From the NCBI RefSeq assembly GCF_012396185.1, contig NZ_JAAXOW010000003.1:1-64000 (forward strand): a DNA stretch of 64,000 bases. The letters are read 5' to 3'. The notes below the pieces were generated by a model. The model did no database searches and had not been told where the DNA came from. It saw only the letters and a program-made list of their open reading frames with translations. The first letter of the stretch is position 1; each line of letters opens with the position of its first letter. The stretch is from Sanguibacter hominis ATCC BAA-789. GTDB taxonomy: Bacteria; Actinomycetota; Actinomycetes; Actinomycetales; Cellulomonadaceae. This document shows, piece by piece, positions 50,795 to 61,924 of this stretch. The translations under genes were made by a program, and so were the position numbers.

Positions 50795-53700
50795 GTCGTC
50801 GGCTCCGAAGCCCGGTCACGGCGCAGGGCGTGCACTGCCTCGACCAGCGTGAGCGCACGAGCCTCGAAGCTGTGCTCAGCTCCCACCCGGTGGGCGAGAG
50901 CGATCCTGGTCGAGTCGTCAGGGAACGCAGCTGCGAGGCCTGTCGGTGAGGCGAGGGCGACCAGGTCTTCGGGGCTCGAGTACTCGAGGACAGCGCCGTC
51001 GAACAGCTCGCTGATCCCGGTGACGGGGTCGCTGACGACCCGTGCGCCGCTGGCCACAGCGTCGAAGATGCGGTTGGCGATGAACCCGTCACGTGCCATG
51101 TCGGTCCAGTGGTCGTTGAGGACGACCCCGGCCCCGCGGTACAGGTCGCCCAGCTGCTCGTTCGGGAAGTACGTGCCCTGGTGGAGCGGCGCGGGGATGT
51201 AGGGCTCCCACCGCGTTCCCCAGACCTTCGGCTCGAGTCCTGCGCGGATGGCGTCCATGACGATCGCACGCGGGTGGTCGTGGCGTGCCTGTCCGACGAA
51301 GACGACGTCGTCCGTGCGCCCGGCACCACCCTCGGGGTGGAAGACGCGTGGATCGGTCGCCTGATGCAGGACCCGCACCTGCGTGCCCGTTGCTGCAGTC
51401 ATCCGCGCGGCCCACGTGTGCGAGGCGGCGAACACGAGGTCGAAGCCGGCGATCTCCTCGGCGGAGACCTCGTCGGGGTGGCTGATCACCCACAGGATGT
51501 TGAGGCGGCCGGGCTGAGGGCTCGCCACGTCAAGGCCTCGCACGACGAGGGCGACGTCGTCGAAGGCGCTCGCGGGACCGTGATGCGCCCCGTGACGCAT
51601 GACGACGGCTTCTTGACCCGCCTTCCGCAGCCCGGCTGCCAAGGCCTCGCAGAAGTGCGTGTCCCCCCAGGCATCGCCGCGAGGGCCGGCGTTCGCCGAG
51701 TTCTTGATGCTCCAGCGCAGGCGAGGAACGAGGTTGCCGCCGCCCAGGTCCACCGAGTCACGGAACGGCGTGCGGATGACGACGGGCCGTGGCGCCGCGT
51801 ACGGCGGCGCGTCGAGGCCCATCGCCACGATCTGGAGCCCCACCGCATGGTAGAGATGCCCCTCGGCCTTCGGGAGACGGCCGCGCCACCGGGCCATGAA
51901 GATCCGCCGGTTCTCGCGGATGTTCGCGCCTCGTCCGGGCGTCTTGCTCTCGTGGTGCTCGATCACGGAGGTCGTCGCGACGGCGAAGCGTCGGCCGGTG
52001 AGCTCCGTGGCGCGGAGGCAGAGGTCGACGTCCTCCATCCCGTTGACGTAGATCGGGTCGAAGCCCTTGAGGGCAATGACGGTTCTGGCGTCGTAGAGGG
52101 TCGCCGCTGCCGTGACCGCGGAGAACTCGAGCGGCGCGACCTTGGCCGCATCTTCGCGCGGGCTGTGGGCCAGGAGGTGGACCGGAAGGGCGTCGTCGGC
52201 GGGGAACACCGTGCCCGCCGCCTGGATCGTGTCGTCAGGGTAGAGGAGGAGCGGCTGCACGCCGACGACGTCACCCTGCCTGAGACGTTCGACGAGGGGA
52301 GCGAGCCAGCCGTCGCGGGTGACGGTGTCGTTGTTCAGGAACAGGATCAGCTCGCCGGTCGACTCCCGGACCCCGATGTTCGACCCGATGGCGAAGTTGA
52401 GGTTTCGGGGGGTGCGGACGAGACGGACGCGGTCGATGCCTGCGAACATGGCGCTGAGCGCGAGCGACACCTGGGCCGAGGAACCGTTGTCCACGACGAT
52501 GACCTCGACGTCGGCCCCTGCGCATGTCGACAGAACTGCATCGACGGCGTGGCCGGTCATGCGTGAGTCCTGGTAGGTCGGGATGACGACCGATACGCGC
52601 CCGGAGGTGCGCTGGTCCGCCGTCTCACGCAGCTCGTCCCAGTTCACGAGAGCCTTGCCGAGCACGGCGAACTGCCAGTGGTCGGACTCCGAAGTCGTGA
52701 TCCGGACGTCGTCGGAGGAGGCGTCGTCGTCGTCGTAGTCACAGCCGATGAAGGGCAAGCACTGGGGTGTCGTGAGTCGTGCGACCCGGATCGCGTAGTC
52801 GTGGTCGACCCATCGGCGCAGCGCCGTGTCGAAAGGGCCCACCTCGCGCGCGATCTCTCGCTCGACCACGAGGACGTTGAGGTCGATGTGGTTGAGGACG
52901 AGCAGGTGGTCTATGTCGCCGCGGTAGGCGCGATAGGTGACGGTGTCGTCGCCACGGAGCAGGCGTGTCCCGGAGTATCCCGCGCGGATTCCGTCCCGGT
53001 GCATCGCGCGCAGCATGGAGTCGAGGAAGTGCGGGCGCCACTGGTTGTCGGAGTCGAGGAAGGCGACGTAGTCGCCCCGCGCGATCTCGAGGGCACTGTT
53101 CCGGCTCGCGCAGACGCCGCTGTGCTCGTTCGCGACGACGCGGATCCTCGGGTCCGAGCTCGCGAGCTGTCTGAGGACGGCGAGCGTGTCGTCGGTCGAC
53201 CCGTCGTCGACCACGACGAGCTCCCAGTCCTGGAACGTCTGGGCCTGGATCGAGCGCACGGCGTCGGTGACGCGTGCGCCTCGGTTCCACACCGGCATGA
53301 TCACAGAGACTGTGGGCGCACCGACCGGTGGCAGCGGCGACGCGCTCACGTCGGCGAGCCACGCTGCCTCGGCGTCCGCGTCCCACTCCGCGGTCGTGCG
53401 CGAGCGGGTGAGACCTGCTTGGGTCGCGACACGCGAGGCGCTGGCGACCATGGTCGACCGGGCCTCGCCCCAGGTGACCTGGCGGTGCTCCGGCGCATAG
53501 GCGAGGGGGAGGCGTGTCTCGGGGGTCAGGAGCGCGACGAAGGCCTCGACGATGCCCCATCGTTCGCCGGGCTCCAGAGCCTGACCGTCCAAGGGGCCCA
53601 GGAGAGTCGACGGGTCGAACAAGGGGGACCAGGGCTTGTCGAGCCCGTCCTTGCGCAGGTAGTCGAGCACGGCGGACAACGATCCGCTGCGCCACGCGGT

Positions 53701-53982
53701 CGTGACGTGGCCGGGTAGCGTCCCCATGCTGATCAGCGGATGCGGCGAGTACCCCCGCCTGTGGCCGACCTTGACGAGGTGTCGAGCAGCAGCCTCGGGG
53801 CTCTTGAACTGCCGCCCCGTCTGGGCAGCATAGAACTCCGCGTCGAAGAGGCCGGACTCTACGAGGAGCCGCCATGCTGGTGGCTTCGTCGCGGCATCGG
53901 TCTTCGAGGGCCCTGCCACCAGTCGGCGCGAGCCCCGGAGGAGCCTCCTCAACAATGGCATGGGCGTGTGCCTGACTGGCAT
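50791..53982 (-). CDS. Three-domain glycosyltransferase (GT2-GT2-GT4-like)
   Basis: This 1063-residue protein appears to have three glycosyltransferase modules. After ~220 residues of unrecognised N-terminal sequence (WRLLVESGLFDAEFYAAQTG; HPLISMGTLPGH) comes a first GT2 domain (VSVIMPVWNRGARVTDAVRSIQAQTFQDWELVVVDDGSTDDT). A second GT2 follows (VSVVIPTYQDSRMTGHAVDAV; RNLNFAIGSNIGVRESTGELILFLNNDTV). The C-terminal ~300 residues resemble a GT-B enzyme (ILWVISHPDEVSAEEI; VFVGQARHDHPRAIVMDAI; IANRIFDAVASGARVVSDPVTGI). No membrane segment is seen. Such fusions act in polymer assembly. Start ATG 53982 or 53961. Confidence 0.82.
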   Translation of the reverse strand: MPVRHTPMPLLRRLLRGSRRLVAGPSKTDAATKPPAWRLLVESGLFDAEFYAAQTGRQFKSPEAAARHLVKVGHRRGYSPHPLISMGTLPGHVTTAWRSGSLSAVLDYLRKDGLDKPWSPLFDPSTLLGPLDGQALEPGERWGIVEAFVALLTPETRLPLAYAPEHRQVTWGEARSTMVASASRVATQAGLTRSRTTAEWDADAEAAWLADVSASPLPPVGAPTVSVIMPVWNRGARVTDAVRSIQAQTFQDWELVVVDDGSTDDTLAVLRQLASSDPRIRVVANEHSGVCASRNSALEIARGDYVAFLDSDNQWRPHFLDSMLRAMHRDGIRAGYSGTRLLRGDDTVTYRAYRGDIDHLLVLNHIDLNVLVVEREIAREVGPFDTALRRWVDHDYAIRVARLTTPQCLPFIGCDYDDDDASSDDVRITTSESDHWQFAVLGKALVNWDELRETADQRTSGRVSVVIPTYQDSRMTGHAVDAVLSTCAGADVEVIVVDNGSSAQVSLALSAMFAGIDRVRLVRTPRNLNFAIGSNIGVRESTGELILFLNNDTVTRDGWLAPLVERLRQGDVVGVQPLLLYPDDTIQAAGTVFPADDALPVHLLAHSPREDAAKVAPLEFSAVTAAATLYDARTVIALKGFDPIYVNGMEDVDLCLRATELTGRRFAVATTSVIEHHESKTPGRGANIRENRRIFMARWRGRLPKAEGHLYHAVGLQIVAMGLDAPPYAAPRPVVIRTPFRDSVDLGGGNLVPRLRWSIKNSANAGPRGDAWGDTHFCEALAAGLRKAGQEAVVMRHGAHHGPASAFDDVALVVRGLDVASPQPGRLNILWVISHPDEVSAEEIAGFDLVFAASHTWAARMTAATGTQVRVLHQATDPRVFHPEGGAGRTDDVVFVGQARHDHPRAIVMDAIRAGLEPKVWGTRWEPYIPAPLHQGTYFPNEQLGDLYRGAGVVLNDHWTDMARDGFIANRIFDAVASGARVVSDPVTGISELFDGAVLEYSSPEDLVALASPTGLAAAFPDDSTRIALAHRVGAEHSFEARALTLVEAVHALRRDRASEPTT

Positions 53983-54065
53983 CGTGCGGGTGGTCCTCTC
54001 AGGTTCGGCAGGCTGCGCCTGCGAACGTCGTCCTGCGGCACTTCGGGCATCGGTCCAGAGCGACC

Positions 54066-55190
54066 CTACGGCAGATGCACCTGCATCGTGGTAGATCGTG
54101 GCTGGCGGGAGATGACCTCGAGGGAGCGCCCGTCGACCGACCCGGTGGTCCAGCTCTTGACGACGGCCTGCTCGTCGGGGCGGTCGGTGTCATCGAGCAC
54201 GATGAGCGAGCCATCGCGCAGGTGTCGCGCCAACAGTGGGAATGCGGGCTGACGGCTCATCGGCTGTGCATCTCCGGGAGGGCCGTCCACCAGGACGATG
54301 TCAAGCTCTGGAATGTCGGTCAGGGTCTGTGTCGAGTACCACATGTCCTCACCGTCAGAGAATGGGGCGAGCGGGGCGATCCGAAGGTCGACGAGGTCGT
54401 CGAGACCGAGCCGCCGCAGCTCCTGCCTCGTCTGGTTCCCGAAACGCGGGTCGTGCTCGAGCGAGATCAGGTGCCCGCCTCCGCGGGCGCGCAGGGCGGA
54501 AGCGATCCAGACCGAAGAAGCGCCTGACCCGCACTCGAGGACGGTGGGGTGGGCGTCAGCCTCGAGGATCGCGGCGACCAGGACGTGGAGCGTCGTCGCT
54601 GTCGCAGCCCACCCGCCCAGCGTGGGCCACCGGACGGGGCCCGGGCCAGCGACACGGTCGGCCATCTGGGACAGGTCGAGGACCGCGGACGGCACCTGCT
54701 CGACCGCTGTCGTGAGGTTGACCGTCCTCCGGTACGTCATGGCGAGGGTACGGTCGATCCGATCGAGCAGCTCGGAGTGCCGCTCGACCGCTCTGCTGAC
54801 CGGGACCCCGCGGCTCGGGGCCTGACCCACCGAGCCGAGAGAGTGCTCGAGGAATTCGGCAGAGGCCTCGACGCGCGTCTCCAGCCGGGCCAGGGTGAGG
54901 TCCTGGACAGCGAGGCGCTGGGAGTCCTTGCGTGCGAGCTTCTCCGACGCACCTGCCCAGCGATCCAGGTCGTGCTGGAGAGCGCGGAGGTGCCGATTCG
55001 TCTCACGCGATGTCGAGCGCACCAGCTGGGCGAGAGCGCGCGCGCTGAGGAAGAGAGCGACGCACAGGTTCACCAGCGCGAGCGCGACGAGCGTCACCGC
55101 GGTCTCGAGCTTGCCGAGCCCGCCGGCAAGTGCGGCTCCTGACGCCACCAGGATTGTCGTGGCGTAGCCGAGCCTCCGCGCGAAGTGCAT
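54066..55190 (-). CDS. Membrane-anchored coiled-coil SAM methyltransferase
   Basis: This is a predicted class I methyltransferase with an unusual N-terminal half. From the ATG at 55190 (AAGGGA six bases upstream) it has 374 residues: two hydrophobic helices at about 8-55, a long charged helical region (about 56-160) likely to be a coiled coil, then a Rossmann-like domain. That domain has the SAM-binding VLECGSGASSVWIASAL, LISLEHDPRF, and the acidic DIVLVDGPPGD. A segment LIVLDDTDRPDEQ follows. Its place within the glycosyltransferase run suggests methylation of a glycan chain. Confidence 0.75.
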   Translation of the reverse strand: MHFARRLGYATTILVASGAALAGGLGKLETAVTLVALALVNLCVALFLSARALAQLVRSTSRETNRHLRALQHDLDRWAGASEKLARKDSQRLAVQDLTLARLETRVEASAEFLEHSLGSVGQAPSRGVPVSRAVERHSELLDRIDRTLAMTYRRTVNLTTAVEQVPSAVLDLSQMADRVAGPGPVRWPTLGGWAATATTLHVLVAAILEADAHPTVLECGSGASSVWIASALRARGGGHLISLEHDPRFGNQTRQELRRLGLDDLVDLRIAPLAPFSDGEDMWYSTQTLTDIPELDIVLVDGPPGDAQPMSRQPAFPLLARHLRDGSLIVLDDTDRPDEQAVVKSWTTGSVDGRSLEVISRQPRSTTMQVHLP

Positions 55191-55219
55191 GACAGTTCCC
55201 TTCGGGACGTGACGCGGCG

Positions 55220-56851
55220 TCAACTGCGCCGGAGTCGGCGACTGAGCTCGGCAAGCATCCCACGAACCCCCGCGCGGATCATGGCGGCACTGGCGCGGAA
55301 TCCCCTCGGTGCGGCGCCCTGTGGGGCAGGTCGCGGAGCGGTGCGGCGGGACTCCTTCTCGAGCCTGGCGATCTTCTTCGTCAGCTGCCGCTCACGCTCG
55401 GCGGGGCCAGGTACAGGTTCGTCCGTCGGCGAGGACACGTCGAGAGCGGTGAGGGCGCCCTCGAGGGCAGGAGTCCACCAGATTCCCCAGACGGCGTCGA
55501 TCTGCGTCTGCAGGTCGCCTGCCGGGAGGTTCCTGCTGGCGCGCTCGAGCGCGGCCGTGCGCAACAGGCTCACCGGCGCGTCCGGGCCCGGCATCCGCAC
55601 GAGGCCCGCATCGTGCTCGCCGGCGAGCTTGACCAGCTCGCCCAGGACGCCAGGGCCGAGCGCTGCGCTCACGGGGACGTCCAGTCGGAACGCCGCGGGA
55701 AACACGTCCTGGGGAGCCTGCTCGACGAGCGAGACGCGCGGCTCGCCCTCGAGCCACTCGCGCAGCAGCCGGAGCTCGAGGTCCGGATCGTCGAGAGGCG
55801 GGCGTCGGCCGTCGTGCAGGCGAGACCACGGGGCGACGAGCGAGACGTGCAGGTCCGTGAAGCTCGACGCCAGGAGATGGTCGACGCACACGCGAGCGCG
55901 CGCCGCGTCCACCTCCTGCGCGACGACGACGGCGTGAACCATCGGGACGCGCCAGACGCGCCCACCCGTCGTGCGTCGACGACGGATGAGTGGTGCACGC
56001 TGTGCCAGGTAGGGCTTGTCGTGGTGCAGGACGTCGTCGAGTCGACGCTGAGCGTTCGTCGGCCCCAGGTGCCAGGCGACAGCGTCACGGGCTGGCACGA
56101 ACACCGCGCCGCGTGCTGCGAGCCGGTAGGCGAGGTCGGAGTCCTCGCCGAGAGCCAGCGACGTGTCCATACCGCCCGACGCCATGTAGAGGTCGCGTGA
56201 GACCGAGCCGGCCGCGCCGGTGAAGGTGGAGAAGACATACGGGCTGTCGGTGTTCAGGTCGTCGGTGCGGGCGTAGACGTCCTCGACCCACTGGCTCCTC
56301 GTGCCGTCCACCTCGAGCTGCCGGGCCAGGTCCTCGTCGCTCTGCGCCCCGGCGATGTCCGACGGCGCGACGTCCCACGAGTCGACAAAGCGGATGTCGC
56401 CCTTCGTCGCGACGTCCTTCAGCCGATCGTGCCATCGCAGGTGGGCAGTGAGGTGGTCCGCCGGGACGACGATGTCCGAGTCGAGCCAGACGAGGATCTC
56501 GCCTGTCGTCGCGAGCACGCCCTCGTGGCACGCATTTGCCCGGCCCCAGCCCTTCTCGGGGCGGACGATGCGCGTGTTCTTGTGGTGGACCTCGGGAAGC
56601 ACGTAAGGCTCGGGAGAGCCGTCGTCCACCACGACTACCTCGACGAGGTCCTCTGGGTAGTCCTGACGGGCCAGCGAGGCCATCGTGAGGTCGAGCGTGT
56701 CGGCTGAGCCGAATGCGGGGACGATCACGGCCACCGTGCGGTGCGGGCGCCAGTCGTGCGGCAGGTCGATCATCGCGTCACGCCACCTGTTCCGGCGAGC
56801 GACGCCCGGAACTCCTGACGTGCGGACCCCAGTCTGTTCCCCTTGTGACAC
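55220..56851 (-). CDS. GT2 glycosyltransferase with C-terminal extension
   Basis: This family 2 glycosyltransferase is 543 residues from the GTG at 56851. The catalytic domain is at about 35-290 (VAVIVPAFGSADTLDLTMASLARQDYPEDLVEVVVVDDGS; GRANACHEGVLATTGEILVWLDSDIVVPADHL, with the DxD). Later elements are GGMDTSLALGEDSDLAYRL and WHLGPTNAQRR. The C-terminal ~250 residues are of unknown function and end in a basic helix. An in-frame ATG (MIDLPHDWRPH) about 26 residues in has a better ribosome site. TACTCT lies six bases before the GTG, so a leaderless start is possible. Confidence 0.84.
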   Translation of the reverse strand: MSQGEQTGVRTSGVPGVARRNRWRDAMIDLPHDWRPHRTVAVIVPAFGSADTLDLTMASLARQDYPEDLVEVVVVDDGSPEPYVLPEVHHKNTRIVRPEKGWGRANACHEGVLATTGEILVWLDSDIVVPADHLTAHLRWHDRLKDVATKGDIRFVDSWDVAPSDIAGAQSDEDLARQLEVDGTRSQWVEDVYARTDDLNTDSPYVFSTFTGAAGSVSRDLYMASGGMDTSLALGEDSDLAYRLAARGAVFVPARDAVAWHLGPTNAQRRLDDVLHHDKPYLAQRAPLIRRRRTTGGRVWRVPMVHAVVVAQEVDAARARVCVDHLLASSFTDLHVSLVAPWSRLHDGRRPPLDDPDLELRLLREWLEGEPRVSLVEQAPQDVFPAAFRLDVPVSAALGPGVLGELVKLAGEHDAGLVRMPGPDAPVSLLRTAALERASRNLPAGDLQTQIDAVWGIWWTPALEGALTALDVSSPTDEPVPGPAERERQLTKKIARLEKESRRTAPRPAPQGAAPRGFRASAAMIRAGVRGMLAELSRRLRRS

Positions 56852-56866
56852 CGCTGTAGAGTAACA

Positions 56867-56879
56867 GCCGATTATCGGC
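56867..56879. promoter_or_regulatory. 13-base palindrome between divergent GT genes
   Basis: GCCGATTATCGGC is a perfect palindrome with one central base. It lies in the 47-base gap between the divergent glycosyltransferase genes and next to TAGAGT (56857-56862), which could serve as -10 on either strand. It could be an operator for both genes. It lacks the TCAN element of the flagellar promoters. Confidence 0.35.
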
Positions 56880-56898
56880 GACCGAGGAGGGGTGGGGC

Positions 56899-58661
56899 GT
56901 GGCAGGTTCTGAGCCGATGGTCGCCGACAGCAGCGTCTCTCTCGGCGACCTGCTCGACGTGCTCGAGCGGCTTCCCTCTGGTGAGCCGGTGGAACTGACG
57001 CTCGCCGACCTCGACGACCTGCGCGCCCTGACCGTCCTCGCTATCGACCGGTTGCCGGCCACCACGGTGCGGATCACCGTCAAGCGCTACCGTCCCCCGC
57101 TCGCACGCTGGCGCGGGTCGCTGGGCTACCTCCCGGGCCTGGCGTCGTCTCGAGTCTCCTGGCCGGCGGCTCGGACCGGCCCGGTCGAGGTGGAGGTCGT
57201 GCTCCGCGAGCCGCTCGACCTCTCCACCGTTGCGGCGGCGGTCTGCGACATGCTTGTCCCTACCAACGTCGCGGCCTTCTGGGGCTCGCCCCAGCTCGCC
57301 GTCGCCCCGGGGACCGGCGCTGACGTCCTCGCGCTGCTGCCGCAGCCATGGGCGCTGCGACCGCAGGTCGAACCCGAGCCTGACGTGCTTCTCGCCACCG
57401 ACATCCTCCTGGCTCCGCCAGGCTTTGACGCCTCCGGCATCCAGCATCGGAGCCGTGTCGACGTCGCGCCAGGGCCCGCGCTCGGCGGGACGGCCGGTCC
57501 GCTCATCGACCTCAGGAAGCACAATCCGATCGGGCGGCTCGGCAAGGTTGGCGGCGAGTGGCCGGCTCGCAGGGCGCAGATCTCCACCACGGGCGTCGAC
57601 CGGTGGGGCCTGTCTGTCGAGGGCGAGCCGGTCGTGGTTCTTGACAGCCGGGCTGAGATTCCGTCGTCGGTCGTCGAGCTGCTCAGGCCGTGCTCGACGC
57701 TCGACCTCAGCGGCATCGACGAACCCATCGACCCCGCGACGGCGGGCGCCCTCGCCACGAGGCTCGCCGAACTCGCCGCTACCGGGGTCGTCCTGCACAG
57801 CGGAGCACACCTCGTCCAGCACGTCCCGACGCTCGCGTCGACGGTCCGCGACATCATGGGACGCGCAGCAGCGCCCGTGTCTGGTTTCGCCAACCTTGCG
57901 CTCTCGGTCGAGCAGCGTCGCGCGTCGATGCGCGAGCACGCGGGCGTTCTCGCGCTGGGGCGTGCGGCGGAAGGGCTCGGAGCGGCGCGCATGCTCCCGC
58001 ACGTCACCGCGCTGCTCGTGACGAACAGGCCCGAGCTGGTCGAACACGCTGTCGGGTTGATGGTCGCGCAGACCTACCCGTACCTCGACGTCCTGGTCGT
58101 CACGCACGGGAGAAGTGCGCCGGACACGAACGCATGGTCTGACGAGGCGCGAGCGAAGCTCTCGGGGTGCATCGAGCTCCCGGCTTCGGTGCCGTTCGGC
58201 GATGCGCTCGCGCTGGCGACCGAGAGGGCGGCGGGGCCGCTCGTGCTGAAGATCGACGACGACGACCACTACGGGCCGGAGTTCGTGTGGGACCTCGTCC
58301 TCGCGAGGCTCTTCTCGGGAGCCCAGGTCGTCGGCAAGCAGGCGGAGTTCACGTACCTCGAGCCGTTCGACGTGACGGTCAGGCGCGGCTTCGGGGTGGA
58401 GACATACTCTGAGCAGGTGGCGGGCGGCACGATGCTCATGTCGGTCGCGGACATCGCGCAGGTCGGAGGATGGCGAGGTGTGCCGCGCGCGGTCGACCGT
58501 GCTCTGATGCAGCGGTTCGTCAAGGCCGGCGGGGTGACATATGTCGACCGAGGCATCGGTTTCGTCTACGTGCGGCACGGCCGTGGGCACACGTGGAGGG
58601 CTGACGCGGGGCACTTCCTGCGCAACGCCAGGGAACAGTGGTCCGGACTCTTCCTGCCCGC

Positions 58662-58671
<10 letters not shown>
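56899..58671 (+). CDS. GT2-like protein with large unrecognised N-terminus
   Basis: This is a 590-residue protein with a GT2-like C-terminal domain. The catalytic part begins at about 373 (HVTALLVTNRPELVEHAVGLMVAQTYPYLDVLVVTHG) and has the DxD-type run LVLKIDDDDHYGPEFVWDLVLA. It ends with a GGW-type segment (MLMSVADIAQVGGWRG) and FVYVRHGRGHTW. The first ~365 residues match nothing I recognise; they include a leucine/aspartate-rich opening and a segment LSGIDEPIDPATAGALATRL. No signal or membrane helix is seen. The GTG is preceded by GAGGAGGGG. Confidence 0.75.
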
Positions 58672-60898
<2,227 letters not shown>

Positions 60899-60917
60899 CA
60901 TGGAGAGGCTCAACTAC

Positions 60918-61712
60918 GTGACGCTCAGCACGACTCGCGCCAAGCACCGCGCGGCCCGTCGTCCCATCAGCCAGGTCATCGTCGACGCGGCAGGGGACAA
61001 CCTCAGCACCGCGGGGAAGCGCACCGTCGCTGTCGCCGCGACCTCCGGACTCCTCGTCTCGATGCTGGGCACCTCTGCCAGCGCGGCCACCGACACGAAC
61101 GTGTCGATCGGCACGGCAGACGTCTCCGCACTCACCTCTCAGGCTCGCGCCCAGCTCCAGGCCGCCCCTGCGGTCACGGTCTCTGACGCGTCCTGGTCTG
61201 TCTCGGCTGGGACGGTCAAGCCCGTCAAGGTCAAGCCGGCCCCCGAGGCCCGCCAGATCGTGTCTGAGACCCCTCGTGCGAACGAGAGCGCGTCCCGCAG
61301 CCAGACCCGCACGCCCGCCGCCGACGAGACGCAGAGCGCTCCGAAGTCCGCCGAGAAGACGGCGCCTCCCGCCGCCGCGTCCGGCTCCGCGGTCATCGAG
61401 ATCGCCTCCCGCTACGTGGGCGTCCCGTACGTCTACGGCGGTACGACGCCGAACGGCTTCGACTGCTCCGGCTTCACGAGCTATGTGTACGCCCAGCTCG
61501 GCATCGACCTCCCGCGCAGCTCGGGCGCCCAGCGCGGGATGGGCACCGTGATCCCGCGCAGCCAGGCCAAGCCCGGCGACCTCATCTGGACCCCGGGCCA
61601 CGTGGCGATCTACGCCGGTGGCAACACTCAGATCGACGCCCCGCGTCCCGGCAAGTCGATCCAGTTCCGGAACATCTGGCAGTCGAACCCGACGTTCATC
61701 CGTCTCGGCTGA
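60918..61712 (+). CDS. Secreted NlpC/P60 cell-wall peptidase
   Basis: This is a peptidoglycan endopeptidase. The GTG at 60918, nine bases after GGAGAGG, gives 264 residues; an ATG at 60900 would add six but has no free ribosome site. The N-terminal ~60 residues form a signal-like segment (KRTVAVAATSGLLVSMLGTSASAATD). A Pro/Lys/Ser-rich linker follows to about 155, then the NlpC/P60 domain with the catalytic Cys in FDCSGFTSYVY and the His in PGHVAIYAGG. It is controlled by the riboswitch directly upstream. Confidence 0.92.
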   Translation: MTLSTTRAKHRAARRPISQVIVDAAGDNLSTAGKRTVAVAATSGLLVSMLGTSASAATDTNVSIGTADVSALTSQARAQLQAAPAVTVSDASWSVSAGTVKPVKVKPAPEARQIVSETPRANESASRSQTRTPAADETQSAPKSAEKTAPPAAASGSAVIEIASRYVGVPYVYGGTTPNGFDCSGFTSYVYAQLGIDLPRSSGAQRGMGTVIPRSQAKPGDLIWTPGHVAIYAGGNTQIDAPRPGKSIQFRNIWQSNPTFIRLG

Positions 61713-61731
61713 GCACAGCAGACTCCTCGAC

Positions 61732-61764
61732 AAGGCCCGGACCGTCTCTGACGGTCCGGGCCTT
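61732..61764 (+). terminator. Terminator after NlpC/P60 gene
   Basis: A perfect 15-bp stem (61732-61746 with 61750-61764) with a TCT loop starts 19 bases after the stop codon. Confidence 0.85.
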
Positions 61765-61924
61765 CGTCATGCTCAGGAGACGGCGAGGCGCGAGGCACGC
61801 GAGCTCCCGCGATCGTGGGTGAGACCCGCACCGAGCAGGGCATAGGCAGGGTGTTGAGAGGGTAAAGTCGAAGCACGGAGGGCGCGACGAGCGTCTGCCG
61901 CGGAACTCAGAGAGGAGCTCGCAG

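Noticed and set aside
56866-56898. Perfect sigma-28-like -10 (GCCGATAA on minus strand) within the palindrome
   Set aside because: At 15-base spacing the upstream tetramer is GCCC on the minus strand and ACAC for the plus-strand variant, so the TCAN element is missing; the neighbouring genes are not motility genes.
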